DNA of 64,000 nucleotides. It comes from a virus. The position numbers were made by a program, and so were the translations under genes. The stretch lies in the IMG/VR virus record IMGVR_UViG_3300037316_000032, positions 1-64,000 of that record. One strand, given 5' to 3'. Positions within the stretch are counted from its first letter, which is position 1. Every line of letters starts with the position of its first letter. Shown in pieces: positions 29,346 to 39,215 of the stretch. The notes beneath the pieces are model-generated. The model made no database searches. It was not told the DNA's origin and was given only the letters and a program-made list of their open reading frames with translations.

Positions 29346-32300
29346 TTATTTATGCCCAAGGATGCTGTTTAGCCAGCCTTCCACGGGGTTCGAAGGATGG
29401 GCATAGCGGGTAACGGCGGCCTGCTCGTTCTTGCTGGGGGCCATCTTTTCATAGGCGCGCGATTTGGCACTTGGGTTCTTGATACCCAGGGCCTGGTCGC
29501 GGATGCCCTTCAGGATGCCCTGATTACGGCTGGCATTTACTGCGGTGCCGACCGGACTCACCAGCCCCTGCGCAGTATGGAGCCCTTCCTGAGCGGCCAC
29601 GCGAACGCCTGCCCTGGCGCTCCCGTGCAGCGCGGTCGTAACATCACCTGGTTCCACGATATTCTTGTTTGCAAAGTCCTTATTGTGGAGAGCTTCAAGA
29701 CCCGTGTTGGCCAGCGGCGGAATGGTAAAGGTGTCCCGCGCTGCCTGCAACGCATCGCCTGTACCAGCTCGGGCTCGCGCAATCGCGTTCGGGATCGCTA
29801 TTGGGCCACGGCGATACACAGACGCATCCGGGTTGTTCGTGATCCACTGTGCCACCTTGTCGAGGGCGGGGTAGATGCCAAAGGCCAAAACACCCATCAT
29901 CAGTAAATGGCCGACTGCTTCTGCGCGATCCTTCCCAGTCGCGTTCGGACTGAGCAGGTCCTTTGCGACATTGGCGTAGGCGTTCCACACGCCAGCATGG
30001 TAGCGGCCGAACGCTGACAGTTCAGGCGACTGCATCACTTTGGATAGGAAGCGTGACCCCATCAGGCGCGACGCCACCCGATAATTGGGGAAGTATTTCT
30101 CAGCCTGGGTGATCGCGTCCTCCATTGACATGCCGTTGCGCATGTTCTCTTTAAGATGCTGGACCAAGAACACGTCATTGGAATACCACATGGCGTGCTT
30201 CGACGCATTGTAGATGCCCTTCACCATATCGTCCACGCCGACACCAAATGTCTTCGCAACCGGCCCCCATGTCGCTGGATCGCTTTTTATAGTTAGACCG
30301 GCTGCATGGGCGATTTGTCCGACGATATCCTGAGTGACCGTGCTGCCGTAAATAAGCCCGGCGCCCTTGTCCAGCGCTTCCTTGTAGAACGCATCCTGGG
30401 TCATCACGGACTTCATTGCGTCACTGCCGTCCAAATAAAGGCTCTTATAGCCCCGAGGACGAAGCCACTCCAAGCCGCGTGCAGTGAACCAATGGGTTCC
30501 CACGTTCTCGAAATGGGCTGTCGGCAACCAGAACAGGAGCTTGGTGACTTGCTGCGAGAACCGCCGCACTTTATCCCAGGCACTATCGGCAGCACCAAAG
30601 CCGGGCCGCTGGAAGTCGTCCATGACTTCGGCAAGCCGCGGGTGCATATACCAGCCCTTGAAGGCTTTAAGGTCTGTCGTCTGCCATTTATTTTCCGCTC
30701 CCAGCTTGGCGTTCTGAGTGGCAAGCTGCCGATCGCCGGACTGGAACTCAGGCGAAGATTTCTGTTTGTCGATATATTCCAAATGCCGCAAGACAGTAGA
30801 CAAGCGTTGTTCCGCCAGGATCGCTGACATGATGGCGCTCTTATGGTACTTGACGCCAGTCTGCGCTTCGATCTCGTCGGTCGTAGCCTGCCCCATCTTA
30901 TAAGTGTTCTGGCCATTGGTGTACGTGTCCCCGTCTTTGAACTCAAAGGTGGGGTCCTTGACCATGTGTGGTTTGCCGTTGCGCCACGACAGGAAGCCAC
31001 CCTTCTCGGAAGGTGAAATAACGAAACGCTGCCCGTCCGAACGCTCCAACCCAACGAACTTGCGTTCGTACATGGGTCCCACCTTGCCACTATAGAGCGG
31101 GTTGGTAGTACCTTGGATAGGGTCGCCACTGATACCGGTTTTCAAGTTATCGGGAGCCAGCTCATCGCCCTCACCGCCGATACGCATACGCCAGATATGG
31201 TTTGCCACTTTTGGGCCGAGCAGCCCTGGTGCAAGCTTTTCGATCTTGGCAAACATCGTATCGGCGTTATCAAGGTGGGGTTTGATCCAGCGGTCAAACA
31301 GCGTCTTATCGCCCTTATTCAGGCTGCTTACTGTGTCCGTGTCCTGCGCCTTATAGAGTTTGCCGTCGATGGCCTGGACTTCTTTCGGCATATTCTTCGC
31401 GGCCTGGCGTGCGTCAATCTTGTCGCGTGTGTCCCCACCCCGTAGATTGGCAAAATCCTGGCTCAAAGAATTGGCATAGTCCTCCTCGGCCGACCGGGAC
31501 CCCTTTGCGGCATAAGTCTTGGACTTAGGCGCGTCGAACGTCTTGGCGATTGCCTTCGGATTTAGACTGCCAGCCTCGTCAGTGAACATCGTCTTAAGCG
31601 TGTTAGCCGCGGGTTCTTCCTTGACACCACGCTCCAGCGCTTGCAGCTCAGACTCACGCTGGGCTTGCTCCTTGACTTCTTTCGACTTGCCAGCGTACTT
31701 CGCCTTGATCTCGTCCGTTACCTCTACCTTGCGTACCTCGCTTGGCTTGTCCTCGGGCGCCTTCGTAGCGGTCTTGGCCGCAAGAGTACGGGCCTCCCGT
31801 TGCCGCTTCTGCACAGCCATTTTCTCTTGCTGCGCGGCCAAGCGATCGTTGTTCTCTAGCTCCCACTTCGACTTTGCCGGTTGGCCAGTCAGGTCATCGG
31901 GAGCGTTCACCAGTCCCTCAGTGGTCTTCGCCATGTCCGCTTTAATGTCCGCCTGCTTAGCCGCGGGCAGCTCAGCGATATCAAGGGTCTTCGTGCGCTC
32001 AACCGGGGCCAAGTCCGCAGCCTTGACCGGCACAGGAGGCGTGTCCTTCTCGGCTTCCTCATGCGGTGTCTCGCCGGGGAACTTACGCGCCTGCTCAGCT
32101 TCAGCGCCGGCAAGAGCAGCGTCGCCCGATCGCGGGTTGTTGGCGGTTTCGCCTTCGCCCCGCTTGTCAGCCTTGTAGGCAGCGATATCTTCCTCGCCGC
32201 CGCGCAACAACTTTTCATTGGCGACAAATTTGGCGATCTGTTTCTCAGTCATACGGCCCTTGATCAAGCGTTGGGCTTCATTCAACCAATGCCAATGCTC

Positions 32301-34625
32301 GGGCGGGTCCTGTGGCCGATACGCGGCTACGGCGTCCTTGTCATCGTTCGCGGCTTTCGCTTCGCCTACTGCCCGAGTTAGGCGCGCGCGTAGCTGGTCT
32401 TTAGTCTCCGTGCCCTTTGGCGTGTTGTTATCAAACGCCTTCTCAACAGCTTCGATCGCCTTAGTACGCGCGTCGGCCAGTTTCTGGGTCTTGGCAGTGA
32501 CACCAAGATCATCAATCTCGAACCCGGTCTTGTCCAGGCGTGGCGTAGCCAGCGTTTTTGTGAAGTCTGCCTTTCCGCCCCGGCTGTTGAGCAGTTTTGC
32601 AGCTTTACCGGCTTCGGATATTTGTTTAGCCCGCGGTAGGTCACGTATTTTGGTTTCAAGAGCATCAGCCGCTGGTCGTGACTTTTCGTTTGCACGTAGT
32701 CCTTCGAGAGTACGCTTCACAAACTTCGGATAGGTTGGCGCCGCAGGTGCCTTTGCAGGTATTTCGGCGGTCTTGAACCCCTCGATCTGTTTTTGGAACG
32801 CATCGGCGTCATAACCGCGCTTCTCCAGCCACATACGTTCGGCATGGAGGCCAGCTTCCTTCGACGCCTCAAGCTGGGTAGCGAAGGGCATTTTTTGCTC
32901 AGGCTCTTTACCGAGCATGTCAAGAATTTGGCGGCGGGTATTTTCACGGATAGCCAAGGCGTGCGCCGGGTCAAGCGATTTAGTTGGCTGCTCGCTGCCA
33001 GGTACAGTCTTTGCCTCGATCACGCGCGGTACGCGCGGATCAATAAGCGCTTCGGTGTTGGCCCGGTTCGACGCCACCATATTCGGCGCCGGCTGCTCGC
33101 GCCGTATAAGTGTGCCACGCATAGATTGGTCGACATGAGGGTAGGAGTCGCCTACCCCAGGCGCCTCATAAGACGTAGGCTTGGCGCCAGTAGGAATAGT
33201 TTCCGAGTCGGCCGACTCGGGGGCAGTCGCAGCTTTCGCTGGGCGCTCAGGCACCGCGGCTTGTTCGGCTGTCTCCGGCTTGAACGCTTCACCCTTTTGC
33301 GGGGCGGTGACTTTTGCCTGGACCTTGGCGCCAGCTTCCCGTTGTGCTTTGGAAGCGTCAACCAGGTCCTCATCAGACGTGCGGCTCAAGTCGGCCTCGG
33401 GCGCCGTAGCCTTGGCGTTCTTGTTGAACTCAGGTGTCTTGGGCGCAGCTTCAGCAGTCAGTGGTTCCACCTTCCCAGGGGCCCGCACACGGGGGAATTG
33501 AGCGTCTAATTTTGCTCCGTCTTGTGTCGGCGCGTTCTCAGTGTTATCGTTGGCCGCGGGAGGCGCGGTCTGTGAAACAGGCGATCCAGTAGTGGACTCC
33601 TTGGTGGCGTCCGCCGTAGAGAGTACGTCCTGGAACTCTTGCGACACGCCGTTTTGCACGTTTTCAACGGCCGCTGAGCCATCTGACACAGGCGCCTTTT
33701 TCGCGTATGATCCGTCATTGCCGCCATCGCGCTCACCCGGCTGCGTGTCCGTATTGCCTATACCAGGCACGTCTTCCTTGACCGGCGTGGCTTCTTGCGC
33801 AACGCCACTGGCGGCCAGCGGACCGGGCGTGCCGTGACCCATATATTTAACGATACGATCTCCAACAGTTTCACCAAGCTTGGCGAGCTTTGTAGGAAGG
33901 CCACCGCGGACTTCGTTGAACACGCCACCTTCCAACGCAGAAAGGGCAATAGCTTTCGGGTTATACCCCTCGCCTTCCACAGCTTGTTGTGCAGTGGTGA
34001 CACCGCCCATGAACCCAGCGGTGGTCAAGTGCGACGCGATATTAGCCGCGCCCTTCCACGCACCAGACTTGAACCCGGCAACGACGCCTGGCACACTGCC
34101 GAGCAAAGCGGCGTTGGGGTTTGCTTCCGCATTTACGCGCTGCTGTTCCGTGTCATCTATGCCAAGCACACGCTTCACAATGTCCTGAGCCTTGGTAAGC
34201 GCGCCGCCTGCAATCAAGCCACCGCCGAGTGCGCCGATGCCCATACCAACGAACCCACCTACCGGGTTGCCGCCAGTGAGCGCTAGACCAGCGACGCCGC
34301 CAACACGGGCGCCAGCGGTCATAGCCGGGATCGCGCCAACGGCTGGAATGATATCGCTCGCGGCGGCGCGCGCGGTAGTCATAGTCGGGCTCTCGGCTGC
34401 TGGATGGGCCGCCATATCAGCATCAGAAATGAAGTCCGGCGACGCCGCTTGCTGCGGCTGCGACCGCTGCATATCAGCGTCAGAAATGAAGTCAGGTTGG
34501 GCAGATTGCTGCTGTGACTGCTGCATATCAGCATCAGAAATGAAGTCACGGCTCTGCGAGTCCGGTGGCGGTGGAAGGCGCGCCCCCTGTTGCATTTCAC
34601 TGTCTGGAATAAAATCAGCAGCCAC
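29346..34625 (-). CDS. very large internal virion/DNA-ejection-type protein (1759 aa)
   Basis: The longest gene of the window. The N-terminus contains four acidic repeats of DFISDADM/DFIPDSEM type within a Gln-rich region (to about residue 75). A Gly/Ala-rich hydrophobic stretch (about 85-150) could insert into membranes. A long charged, Ala/Lys-rich disordered region (about 250-1050) leads to a folded C-terminal part containing WLPTAHFENVGTHWF. No enzyme motif is clear. Size, layout and position match ejection or internal-core proteins of podoviruses, or polyvalent-type proteins. That role is inferred. Confidence 0.65.
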   Translation of the reverse strand: MAADFIPDSEMQQGARLPPPPDSQSRDFISDADMQQSQQQSAQPDFISDADMQRSQPQQAASPDFISDADMAAHPAAESPTMTTARAAASDIIPAVGAIPAMTAGARVGGVAGLALTGGNPVGGFVGMGIGALGGGLIAGGALTKAQDIVKRVLGIDDTEQQRVNAEANPNAALLGSVPGVVAGFKSGAWKGAANIASHLTTAGFMGGVTTAQQAVEGEGYNPKAIALSALEGGVFNEVRGGLPTKLAKLGETVGDRIVKYMGHGTPGPLAASGVAQEATPVKEDVPGIGNTDTQPGERDGGNDGSYAKKAPVSDGSAAVENVQNGVSQEFQDVLSTADATKESTTGSPVSQTAPPAANDNTENAPTQDGAKLDAQFPRVRAPGKVEPLTAEAAPKTPEFNKNAKATAPEADLSRTSDEDLVDASKAQREAGAKVQAKVTAPQKGEAFKPETAEQAAVPERPAKAATAPESADSETIPTGAKPTSYEAPGVGDSYPHVDQSMRGTLIRREQPAPNMVASNRANTEALIDPRVPRVIEAKTVPGSEQPTKSLDPAHALAIRENTRRQILDMLGKEPEQKMPFATQLEASKEAGLHAERMWLEKRGYDADAFQKQIEGFKTAEIPAKAPAAPTYPKFVKRTLEGLRANEKSRPAADALETKIRDLPRAKQISEAGKAAKLLNSRGGKADFTKTLATPRLDKTGFEIDDLGVTAKTQKLADARTKAIEAVEKAFDNNTPKGTETKDQLRARLTRAVGEAKAANDDKDAVAAYRPQDPPEHWHWLNEAQRLIKGRMTEKQIAKFVANEKLLRGGEEDIAAYKADKRGEGETANNPRSGDAALAGAEAEQARKFPGETPHEEAEKDTPPVPVKAADLAPVERTKTLDIAELPAAKQADIKADMAKTTEGLVNAPDDLTGQPAKSKWELENNDRLAAQQEKMAVQKRQREARTLAAKTATKAPEDKPSEVRKVEVTDEIKAKYAGKSKEVKEQAQRESELQALERGVKEEPAANTLKTMFTDEAGSLNPKAIAKTFDAPKSKTYAAKGSRSAEEDYANSLSQDFANLRGGDTRDKIDARQAAKNMPKEVQAIDGKLYKAQDTDTVSSLNKGDKTLFDRWIKPHLDNADTMFAKIEKLAPGLLGPKVANHIWRMRIGGEGDELAPDNLKTGISGDPIQGTTNPLYSGKVGPMYERKFVGLERSDGQRFVISPSEKGGFLSWRNGKPHMVKDPTFEFKDGDTYTNGQNTYKMGQATTDEIEAQTGVKYHKSAIMSAILAEQRLSTVLRHLEYIDKQKSSPEFQSGDRQLATQNAKLGAENKWQTTDLKAFKGWYMHPRLAEVMDDFQRPGFGAADSAWDKVRRFSQQVTKLLFWLPTAHFENVGTHWFTARGLEWLRPRGYKSLYLDGSDAMKSVMTQDAFYKEALDKGAGLIYGSTVTQDIVGQIAHAAGLTIKSDPATWGPVAKTFGVGVDDMVKGIYNASKHAMWYSNDVFLVQHLKENMRNGMSMEDAITQAEKYFPNYRVASRLMGSRFLSKVMQSPELSAFGRYHAGVWNAYANVAKDLLSPNATGKDRAEAVGHLLMMGVLAFGIYPALDKVAQWITNNPDASVYRRGPIAIPNAIARARAGTGDALQAARDTFTIPPLANTGLEALHNKDFANKNIVEPGDVTTALHGSARAGVRVAAQEGLHTAQGLVSPVGTAVNASRNQGILKGIRDQALGIKNPSAKSRAYEKMAPSKNEQAAVTRYAHPSNPVEGWLNSILGHK
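34413..34620 (-). repeat. direct repeats encoding the DFISDADM peptide
   Basis: Three near-identical 24-bp blocks (34413-34436, 34470-34493, 34524-34547) and one degenerate fourth copy near 34593-34620 encode the same acidic octapeptide at the N-terminus of the 1759-residue protein. Spacing is 57 and 54 bp, so frame is kept. Confidence 0.8.
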
Positions 34626-34637
34626 CGTAACACCCTA

Positions 34638-36881
34638 TCATTGTGGCGGCTGAGAAGACCATCCGCCCTGGACCTTGTAGTACGTCTTCCCATCCTTCTG
34701 CATCGTGGGAACATTTGCAGACGGTGCATTAGCGGTGGCACCTGGAGGAGCAGCGCCCCTAGCTGGAGCCCCTTGTGTTTTATCCAAGAAGTATTTCGCA
34801 ATAGCTTTACTCTGCGCCGATCGCTCTGTTCCAAGTAACCCAGCGGTTTTTTCCTCAGCGTTATACACGCTTGCAAGATGGGCGTCCTGCGCGCTTGCAC
34901 CCGCTGAATTGGCTTTCGCCAATTCACCAGCCAGCTTCTGGTCGGCCTGGTAGTCCTTCCCCTTCACATAATTATCGCTGGAGTACATCTTGGCCTTGGC
35001 TCCCTCTTGAGCGCCATACAAGCGTGAGTTCTTGGCCACTGAAAGGGAGCTTGCGTGCGTGGCCTGTGCAGCCATCGTGTCTTGAACATACTTCTGACGA
35101 CGCGGATCACCGGCCATTGGATATATGTCCGCCGCGTCCTGTTTGATTTGCTGCATTGACTTTGAGTTGAACCCCATTGGATCATCAGGATCAGCCGACT
35201 TCTGCGGTGTCTGCCCAACCTGGTCACTCTGGACAGACGTTTGCTTCTGTTGTCGTTCGCGCAACCACTGTTGCGGGCTAACGGTTGCGCCGGGTTGGTC
35301 GCCTGTACCCTTGTCAAAATAAGCTTCGTGCCCGCTGTCCGTGTTCGGACCAACGTTGTCGCTGTAGACCTTCGTCTTGCCACCATACGGCGCGGACTCA
35401 ACGTGACGGCCTGGCGGCTGCCAGACGCCGTTCGGGTCCTGGACCCACCCCTGCGCTTTCGCTGCCTGGGGGTCAGTCACCTGGCCCTGTTTATTGAACT
35501 GTAGCGACTGGCGGCCTTGCGGCTGACCTTGCCCTTGCGTCTGATCGGCCTGACCCGGCGCCTGGCTGGAACCCTGCGTCTGATCTGCCTGACCCTGTGG
35601 CTGTGACTGGCCGCCGCTCTCGTTGAGCCGTTGCGCCGGCACAGACATGTTCTTTTGCTGTTTGAGCGTCTGGAGAACAGGCGTCAGTCCGCGCTCATAC
35701 AGATTATCATACAGACCGCTTTTGCCCATATGCAAAAGATCATCGAATTGCTGTGTGTTCAGATCGACTGGCGCTGCCGGTTTATCTTCGCCCAATGTTT
35801 TTACCGCCACGGTAACACCAGTGGCAGTCGGAGTGAACACCGCACTTTTGCCGTCGAGCATGTGCGTGAACGCCTGCGTCGCGGCCTGGGCGGCAGCAGG
35901 AATATCGGGTGCCTTATTAGGGCTGCCATTAAGCGCTGCGCGCGCGAACGCCTGTTTAGCGTTAAACGACTGCATGTTGGCGGCAACAACTTTAGCGGCT
36001 GCCTCCGGGCCACCATCTTCATGGGCGGCTTCGACCGCTTTCAGGTTGCGCGTATCAGGGTCCATCTGGCCTTGCGGATCGACCTTCTGCGCCATCTGGT
36101 TCGCCAGGTTCTGGTCGCCGTCACCGCCCCTAATGTAATTGATGAGCCGCTGGGCGCCCTGGCGTAGCAGTTGATGTGGCGCCGTTCCGCCTGGGAATGA
36201 AGGTTGCCCCTGTTCCGGGATAGCCTGTTGCGGCTGCCCCTGGCTGGATTGGTCGGTGCTGTCATCCGAACCCTGCTGGATCGGCTGTGGCGCCGGCGCG
36301 GGTCCGCCCGCCTGGTCAGTACTGTCATCCGAACCCTGTTGTAGTTGGTCTTCTACCGAGCCGCCTGGATCGAACGCCTGGACCGAACCACCCTTGGCGA
36401 GCGACTGGGTATCCTCGTCGCCGGTATCGAGCGCTGAAGTCTTCTGCTTGTTTATAAACGCACGCGGATCAAACTTGATAGGGCCGCGCACAGTCTGAGT
36501 TGCGGCGTTCCCACCCCACGACTGGGGACTGTTGTCATTGATCTCCGACTGCGAGGCTGGCATAGCGCGCGTCTTCGGGGTATCCGCAGCGGCGACTTGC
36601 TGGTTGCCGCCGCCGAGCCCGTTCTGTTGCCGGCGCAAGCCAATCGCTTCCTTGACAATATCTAGCGCCGAGGAAACGTCCCCAGTGTCTTGGGCCTGAC
36701 CTTGACCCTGATCGGAACCAGCGCTGGCCTCAGTCGGAATAGCTCCTTGAGCTTGCGAGTTATCGCCTCCACTACCTTCGTCATCGACTGGTCCCCCCAT
36801 ATCAAACGCTTGCGCAGCGCCAAAGTCTGCTGACGCGCCGAGATAGGGTTTCGTCGGGTTCACTGTATAGGAATTGGACAT
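34638..36881 (-). CDS. Gln/Asp-rich virion protein (747 aa)
   Basis: Starts at the ATG at 36881 (MSNSYTVNPTKPYLG) with a GGGAG ribosome site. Extremely rich in Gln, Ser, Asp and Gly, with internal repeats such as QQGSDDSTDQ (twice) and GQADQTQG (twice). Two more ordered helical parts lie near residues 270-390 and 560-680. Probably a disordered or internal virion protein that works with the 1759-residue protein directly downstream. Palindrome site 14 lies in the middle. Confidence 0.6.
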   Translation of the reverse strand: MSNSYTVNPTKPYLGASADFGAAQAFDMGGPVDDEGSGGDNSQAQGAIPTEASAGSDQGQGQAQDTGDVSSALDIVKEAIGLRRQQNGLGGGNQQVAAADTPKTRAMPASQSEINDNSPQSWGGNAATQTVRGPIKFDPRAFINKQKTSALDTGDEDTQSLAKGGSVQAFDPGGSVEDQLQQGSDDSTDQAGGPAPAPQPIQQGSDDSTDQSSQGQPQQAIPEQGQPSFPGGTAPHQLLRQGAQRLINYIRGGDGDQNLANQMAQKVDPQGQMDPDTRNLKAVEAAHEDGGPEAAAKVVAANMQSFNAKQAFARAALNGSPNKAPDIPAAAQAATQAFTHMLDGKSAVFTPTATGVTVAVKTLGEDKPAAPVDLNTQQFDDLLHMGKSGLYDNLYERGLTPVLQTLKQQKNMSVPAQRLNESGGQSQPQGQADQTQGSSQAPGQADQTQGQGQPQGRQSLQFNKQGQVTDPQAAKAQGWVQDPNGVWQPPGRHVESAPYGGKTKVYSDNVGPNTDSGHEAYFDKGTGDQPGATVSPQQWLRERQQKQTSVQSDQVGQTPQKSADPDDPMGFNSKSMQQIKQDAADIYPMAGDPRRQKYVQDTMAAQATHASSLSVAKNSRLYGAQEGAKAKMYSSDNYVKGKDYQADQKLAGELAKANSAGASAQDAHLASVYNAEEKTAGLLGTERSAQSKAIAKYFLDKTQGAPARGAAPPGATANAPSANVPTMQKDGKTYYKVQGGWSSQPPQ
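35801..35815. repeat. 15-bp palindrome TTACCGCCACGGTAA (site 14)
   Basis: Perfect arms around CCA. Within the 747-residue protein gene, where the minus strand reads Val-Thr-Val-Ala-Val in the common register. Confidence 0.9.
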
Positions 36882-36882
36882 A

Positions 36883-38127
36883 TTAGGCTCCCATCGCCTG
36901 CGAGGCAAACGCCGGCGCACCTTGCGGGGGTGCAACGCCGCCTGGCTTGCCGTGCGCTGGCGCCGTCATGCGGGCTTTGCGCGACTGCGCGATAAGCTTC
37001 TGGAAGAACTCCTCGCCCTTCCAGCGGGCCACGTCACGCGGCACAACGAACTCCTCGGCGTTCAACTGCGCCGGAACGTCATCGGTCTGCATACCTTGGC
37101 TCGGGCTGGCGTCCTGGGGAACTTGTCCGCCAGATGTGCTATCGTCCCCGATCGCGCCGCCCGCTGCATACCCAGTGCTGTCATACTGTGACGGATCGCT
37201 ATATCCGCCTGGACTATCTGACAGACTTGGATCAGTAGTAGGATCAAGCGAGCCCCCGCCACCGCCGCTGCTGTCGGGGGTAGTACCCCAATCATAATTC
37301 GAAGGCACATTCTGGATGCCGCTGCCGCCGCCACCGCCGCTGCCGCCACCACCGGATTGCGCGCCGGTATTGTCTATAAGCTGGCCGCCGCTGTAGGCGC
37401 CACTATCTTGCGGGTTTATACTATCCGCAGTCGAGCCACCGCTGCCACCGCTGCTGCCACCGCTGCTGCCACCGCTGCTTTTACTTGGCTGCGCCGGGTC
37501 CGTCGACCGGCTGGACGAAGTAGAGCTACCCGTACCCTGGGAATTGCTAACCGTGTTCTGGGCGGTCGGCGCATATTTAAGCGCGTTGGCAGCAGTGTTC
37601 TCGAAGCCACCCGCAACTTGCTTCCCGGCCGTTGCCGTATTCGTGTTAGCCAAGCTCGCATTGACAGCCTGAGCCCGGAGCTGTTGGCCCATAGTGATAG
37701 TGCGATCTCGCGCGGTCTGTCCAGCGCCGGCTTGCGCCGCTGCCTTTTGAGCAGCCTGGGCGGTCTTGGTGGCGATCGACATACCCGAGTCCGGGTTCAC
37801 GCCATACTGGCGAAGCTGTTCCGAGGCATTGGCCGCGCCGGCGTCCATCGCCTGACCGGTATCAGTCTCGGCTTTGCCCATTTCCGAGCCAATACGGGAC
37901 TGGCTGGAATAGGTGTTGGCGTCATTGACCATTGCGTCCGTAACCTGGGACGTTTTGGCAAATTGGTCATTGGCCCACTTATAGGTGTCGGCCGCGTACC
38001 CTTGGGCCGCGCCGGACAAGTTCTGGAGAAGCCCAGCAATTTCCGTGTTAATTGGCGCCACGGATGGCGTGGAGGTACTGGAGCTGGTGCTTTGGTTGAC
38101 TGAATTTGAACCTGATGTAGACGCCAT
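36883..38127 (-). CDS. Ser/Gly-rich virion protein (414 aa)
   Basis: Begins with a Ser/Thr-rich tail, followed by a helical domain (about 25-190) and long Gly-Ser stretches (SGGSSGGSSGGSGG, GGGGSGGGGGSG). The C-terminal domain reads VPAQLNAEEFVVPRDVARWKG then FFQKLIAQSRKARM, a recurring signature in phage structural regions in my recollection. Likely a minor virion or internal protein. Its stop lies one base before the ATG of the next gene. Confidence 0.6.
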   Translation of the reverse strand: MASTSGSNSVNQSTSSSTSTPSVAPINTEIAGLLQNLSGAAQGYAADTYKWANDQFAKTSQVTDAMVNDANTYSSQSRIGSEMGKAETDTGQAMDAGAANASEQLRQYGVNPDSGMSIATKTAQAAQKAAAQAGAGQTARDRTITMGQQLRAQAVNASLANTNTATAGKQVAGGFENTAANALKYAPTAQNTVSNSQGTGSSTSSSRSTDPAQPSKSSGGSSGGSSGGSGGSTADSINPQDSGAYSGGQLIDNTGAQSGGGGSGGGGGSGIQNVPSNYDWGTTPDSSGGGGGSLDPTTDPSLSDSPGGYSDPSQYDSTGYAAGGAIGDDSTSGGQVPQDASPSQGMQTDDVPAQLNAEEFVVPRDVARWKGEEFFQKLIAQSRKARMTAPAHGKPGGVAPPQGAPAFASQAMGA

Positions 38128-38195
38128 GTGCAGCCCCCGCGACAGTCGGTGGAATAGCTTTATAGCGAAGGGGTTTACAGGAGGTTAACCCCCAT

Positions 38196-38753
38196 TTAGA
38201 ACACAAATGCTGGGTCAGCCACGTCAGACGCTCCAGAGGAGGCGAGGGCGGCATTGGAGAACGCGGGTGGCCGCGTAATCGTATACGTATAAATGGGCGG
38301 ATAGCCCCTCTGGCCGAAGGTGACAGTGGCAGTATCCACCGCTGGGTTTGCTATCAGATAGCGCCCAACGGCGAAATAGGGTGTCCAGTGGACCGAACAC
38401 AGCGCGGCCTGTACTCCGAGGACTGTCCCATATGTCCCGGTCAAAGTGGCAAAAAGCATGTTGCCATTTACCAGTGCTTTACGTTTTTCCACCGTGTCCA
38501 TGATACTTCGGTCGCCAATGTTGGCCGACGAAGACAAGGTTCCTATGGGAGTTATTAAATCATAAAACGTACCGGGAGGGCCCCAAGTAGCGTTTGCATC
38601 AGCTTCAGAAACGGGAGCATCGACCGTGGGAAGCTCACCAGGTAAAGGCGCCCTACCGCCGTTAAGGGCTCCCTGCCACACCCAAGATGGTTTGAGCGGG
38701 TTCCAATGAACACCGACGATGGTCTGAAGAAAATCCTCCTGGAAAGAAGTCAT
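38196..38753 (-). CDS. hypothetical structural-region protein (185 aa)
   Basis: Start chosen at the ATG at 38753 (MTSFQEDFLQTIVG), which forms an ATGA overlap with the upstream stop; an ATG at 38768 is possible. Beta-rich in the second half (ANPAVDTATVTFGQRGYPP, then TYTITRPP). No family recognised. Likely a tail or fibre-accessory protein. Confidence 0.6.
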   Translation of the reverse strand: MTSFQEDFLQTIVGVHWNPLKPSWVWQGALNGGRAPLPGELPTVDAPVSEADANATWGPPGTFYDLITPIGTLSSSANIGDRSIMDTVEKRKALVNGNMLFATLTGTYGTVLGVQAALCSVHWTPYFAVGRYLIANPAVDTATVTFGQRGYPPIYTYTITRPPAFSNAALASSGASDVADPAFVF

Positions 38754-39106
38754 CGGTTCCACTGCCATGAGTCGCCCGTGATGCCATCTTTCATCGACAG
38801 ACTCTTGATACGCTCGATCTCCACGTACTGTGATGGGTCATCCGGGTTGGTAATTTTCACCTTCTCAGTGGTGCGCGTGGCCTGGGTCCAACGAGGCTGC
38901 TTCACAGGCGGCGTAGTGTTAATTGTCTGACCCCCACCGCCGTTGTCTATATGCGGCTGCGTGAGGTTTTCCACAATCTGTTTCAGCACAGAAATCGCAG
39001 CTAGTGCGCTTTTCAAATCAGTCGCAACCGGGATCGCCGGATGCTGCTTCGGCGGCGGTTGGATAATCACTTGATCGCGTGAGTCGTGGCAAACTGGAGC
39101 GCCCAT
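38750..39106 (-). CDS. hypothetical structural-region protein (118 aa)
   Basis: Begins MGAPVCHDSRDQVII, has a helix (SALAAISVLKQIVENLTQ), a poly-Gly link and a C-terminal beta part (EKVKITNPDDPSQYVEIERI). No recognised domain. Coupled downstream by ATGA. Probably a minor virion component. Confidence 0.55.
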   Translation of the reverse strand: MGAPVCHDSRDQVIIQPPPKQHPAIPVATDLKSALAAISVLKQIVENLTQPHIDNGGGGQTINTTPPVKQPRWTQATRTTEKVKITNPDDPSQYVEIERIKSLSMKDGITGDSWQWNR

Positions 39107-39115
39107 GTTAATCTC

Positions 39116-39214
39116 TCAACTTGTTCGGTTGTATTTGCGGATTATCGCGTTGACCGTCGCGTTGATGCCGCGAAAGATCATGACGATGACGACTAGAGCA
39201 AGTAGAGCTTCCAT
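39116..39214 (-). CDS. small membrane peptide (32 aa)
   Basis: ATG at 39214 with GGAGGGG eight bases upstream. One hydrophobic helix (EALLALVVIVMIF) is followed by a short basic tail. It fits exactly between the 996-residue protein and the next gene. Confidence 0.4.
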   Translation of the reverse strand: MEALLALVVIVMIFRGINATVNAIIRKYNRTS

Positions 39215-39215
39215 T

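Noticed and set aside
31519-32733. Several plus-strand frames opposite the 1759-residue virion gene
   Set aside because: Antisense shadows with Ser/Arg-rich composition and no ribosome sites.
37357-38103. Plus-strand open frame opposite the Ser/Gly-rich virion gene
   Set aside because: Composition is produced by the repetitive Gly/Ser codons of the real gene; no start signal.
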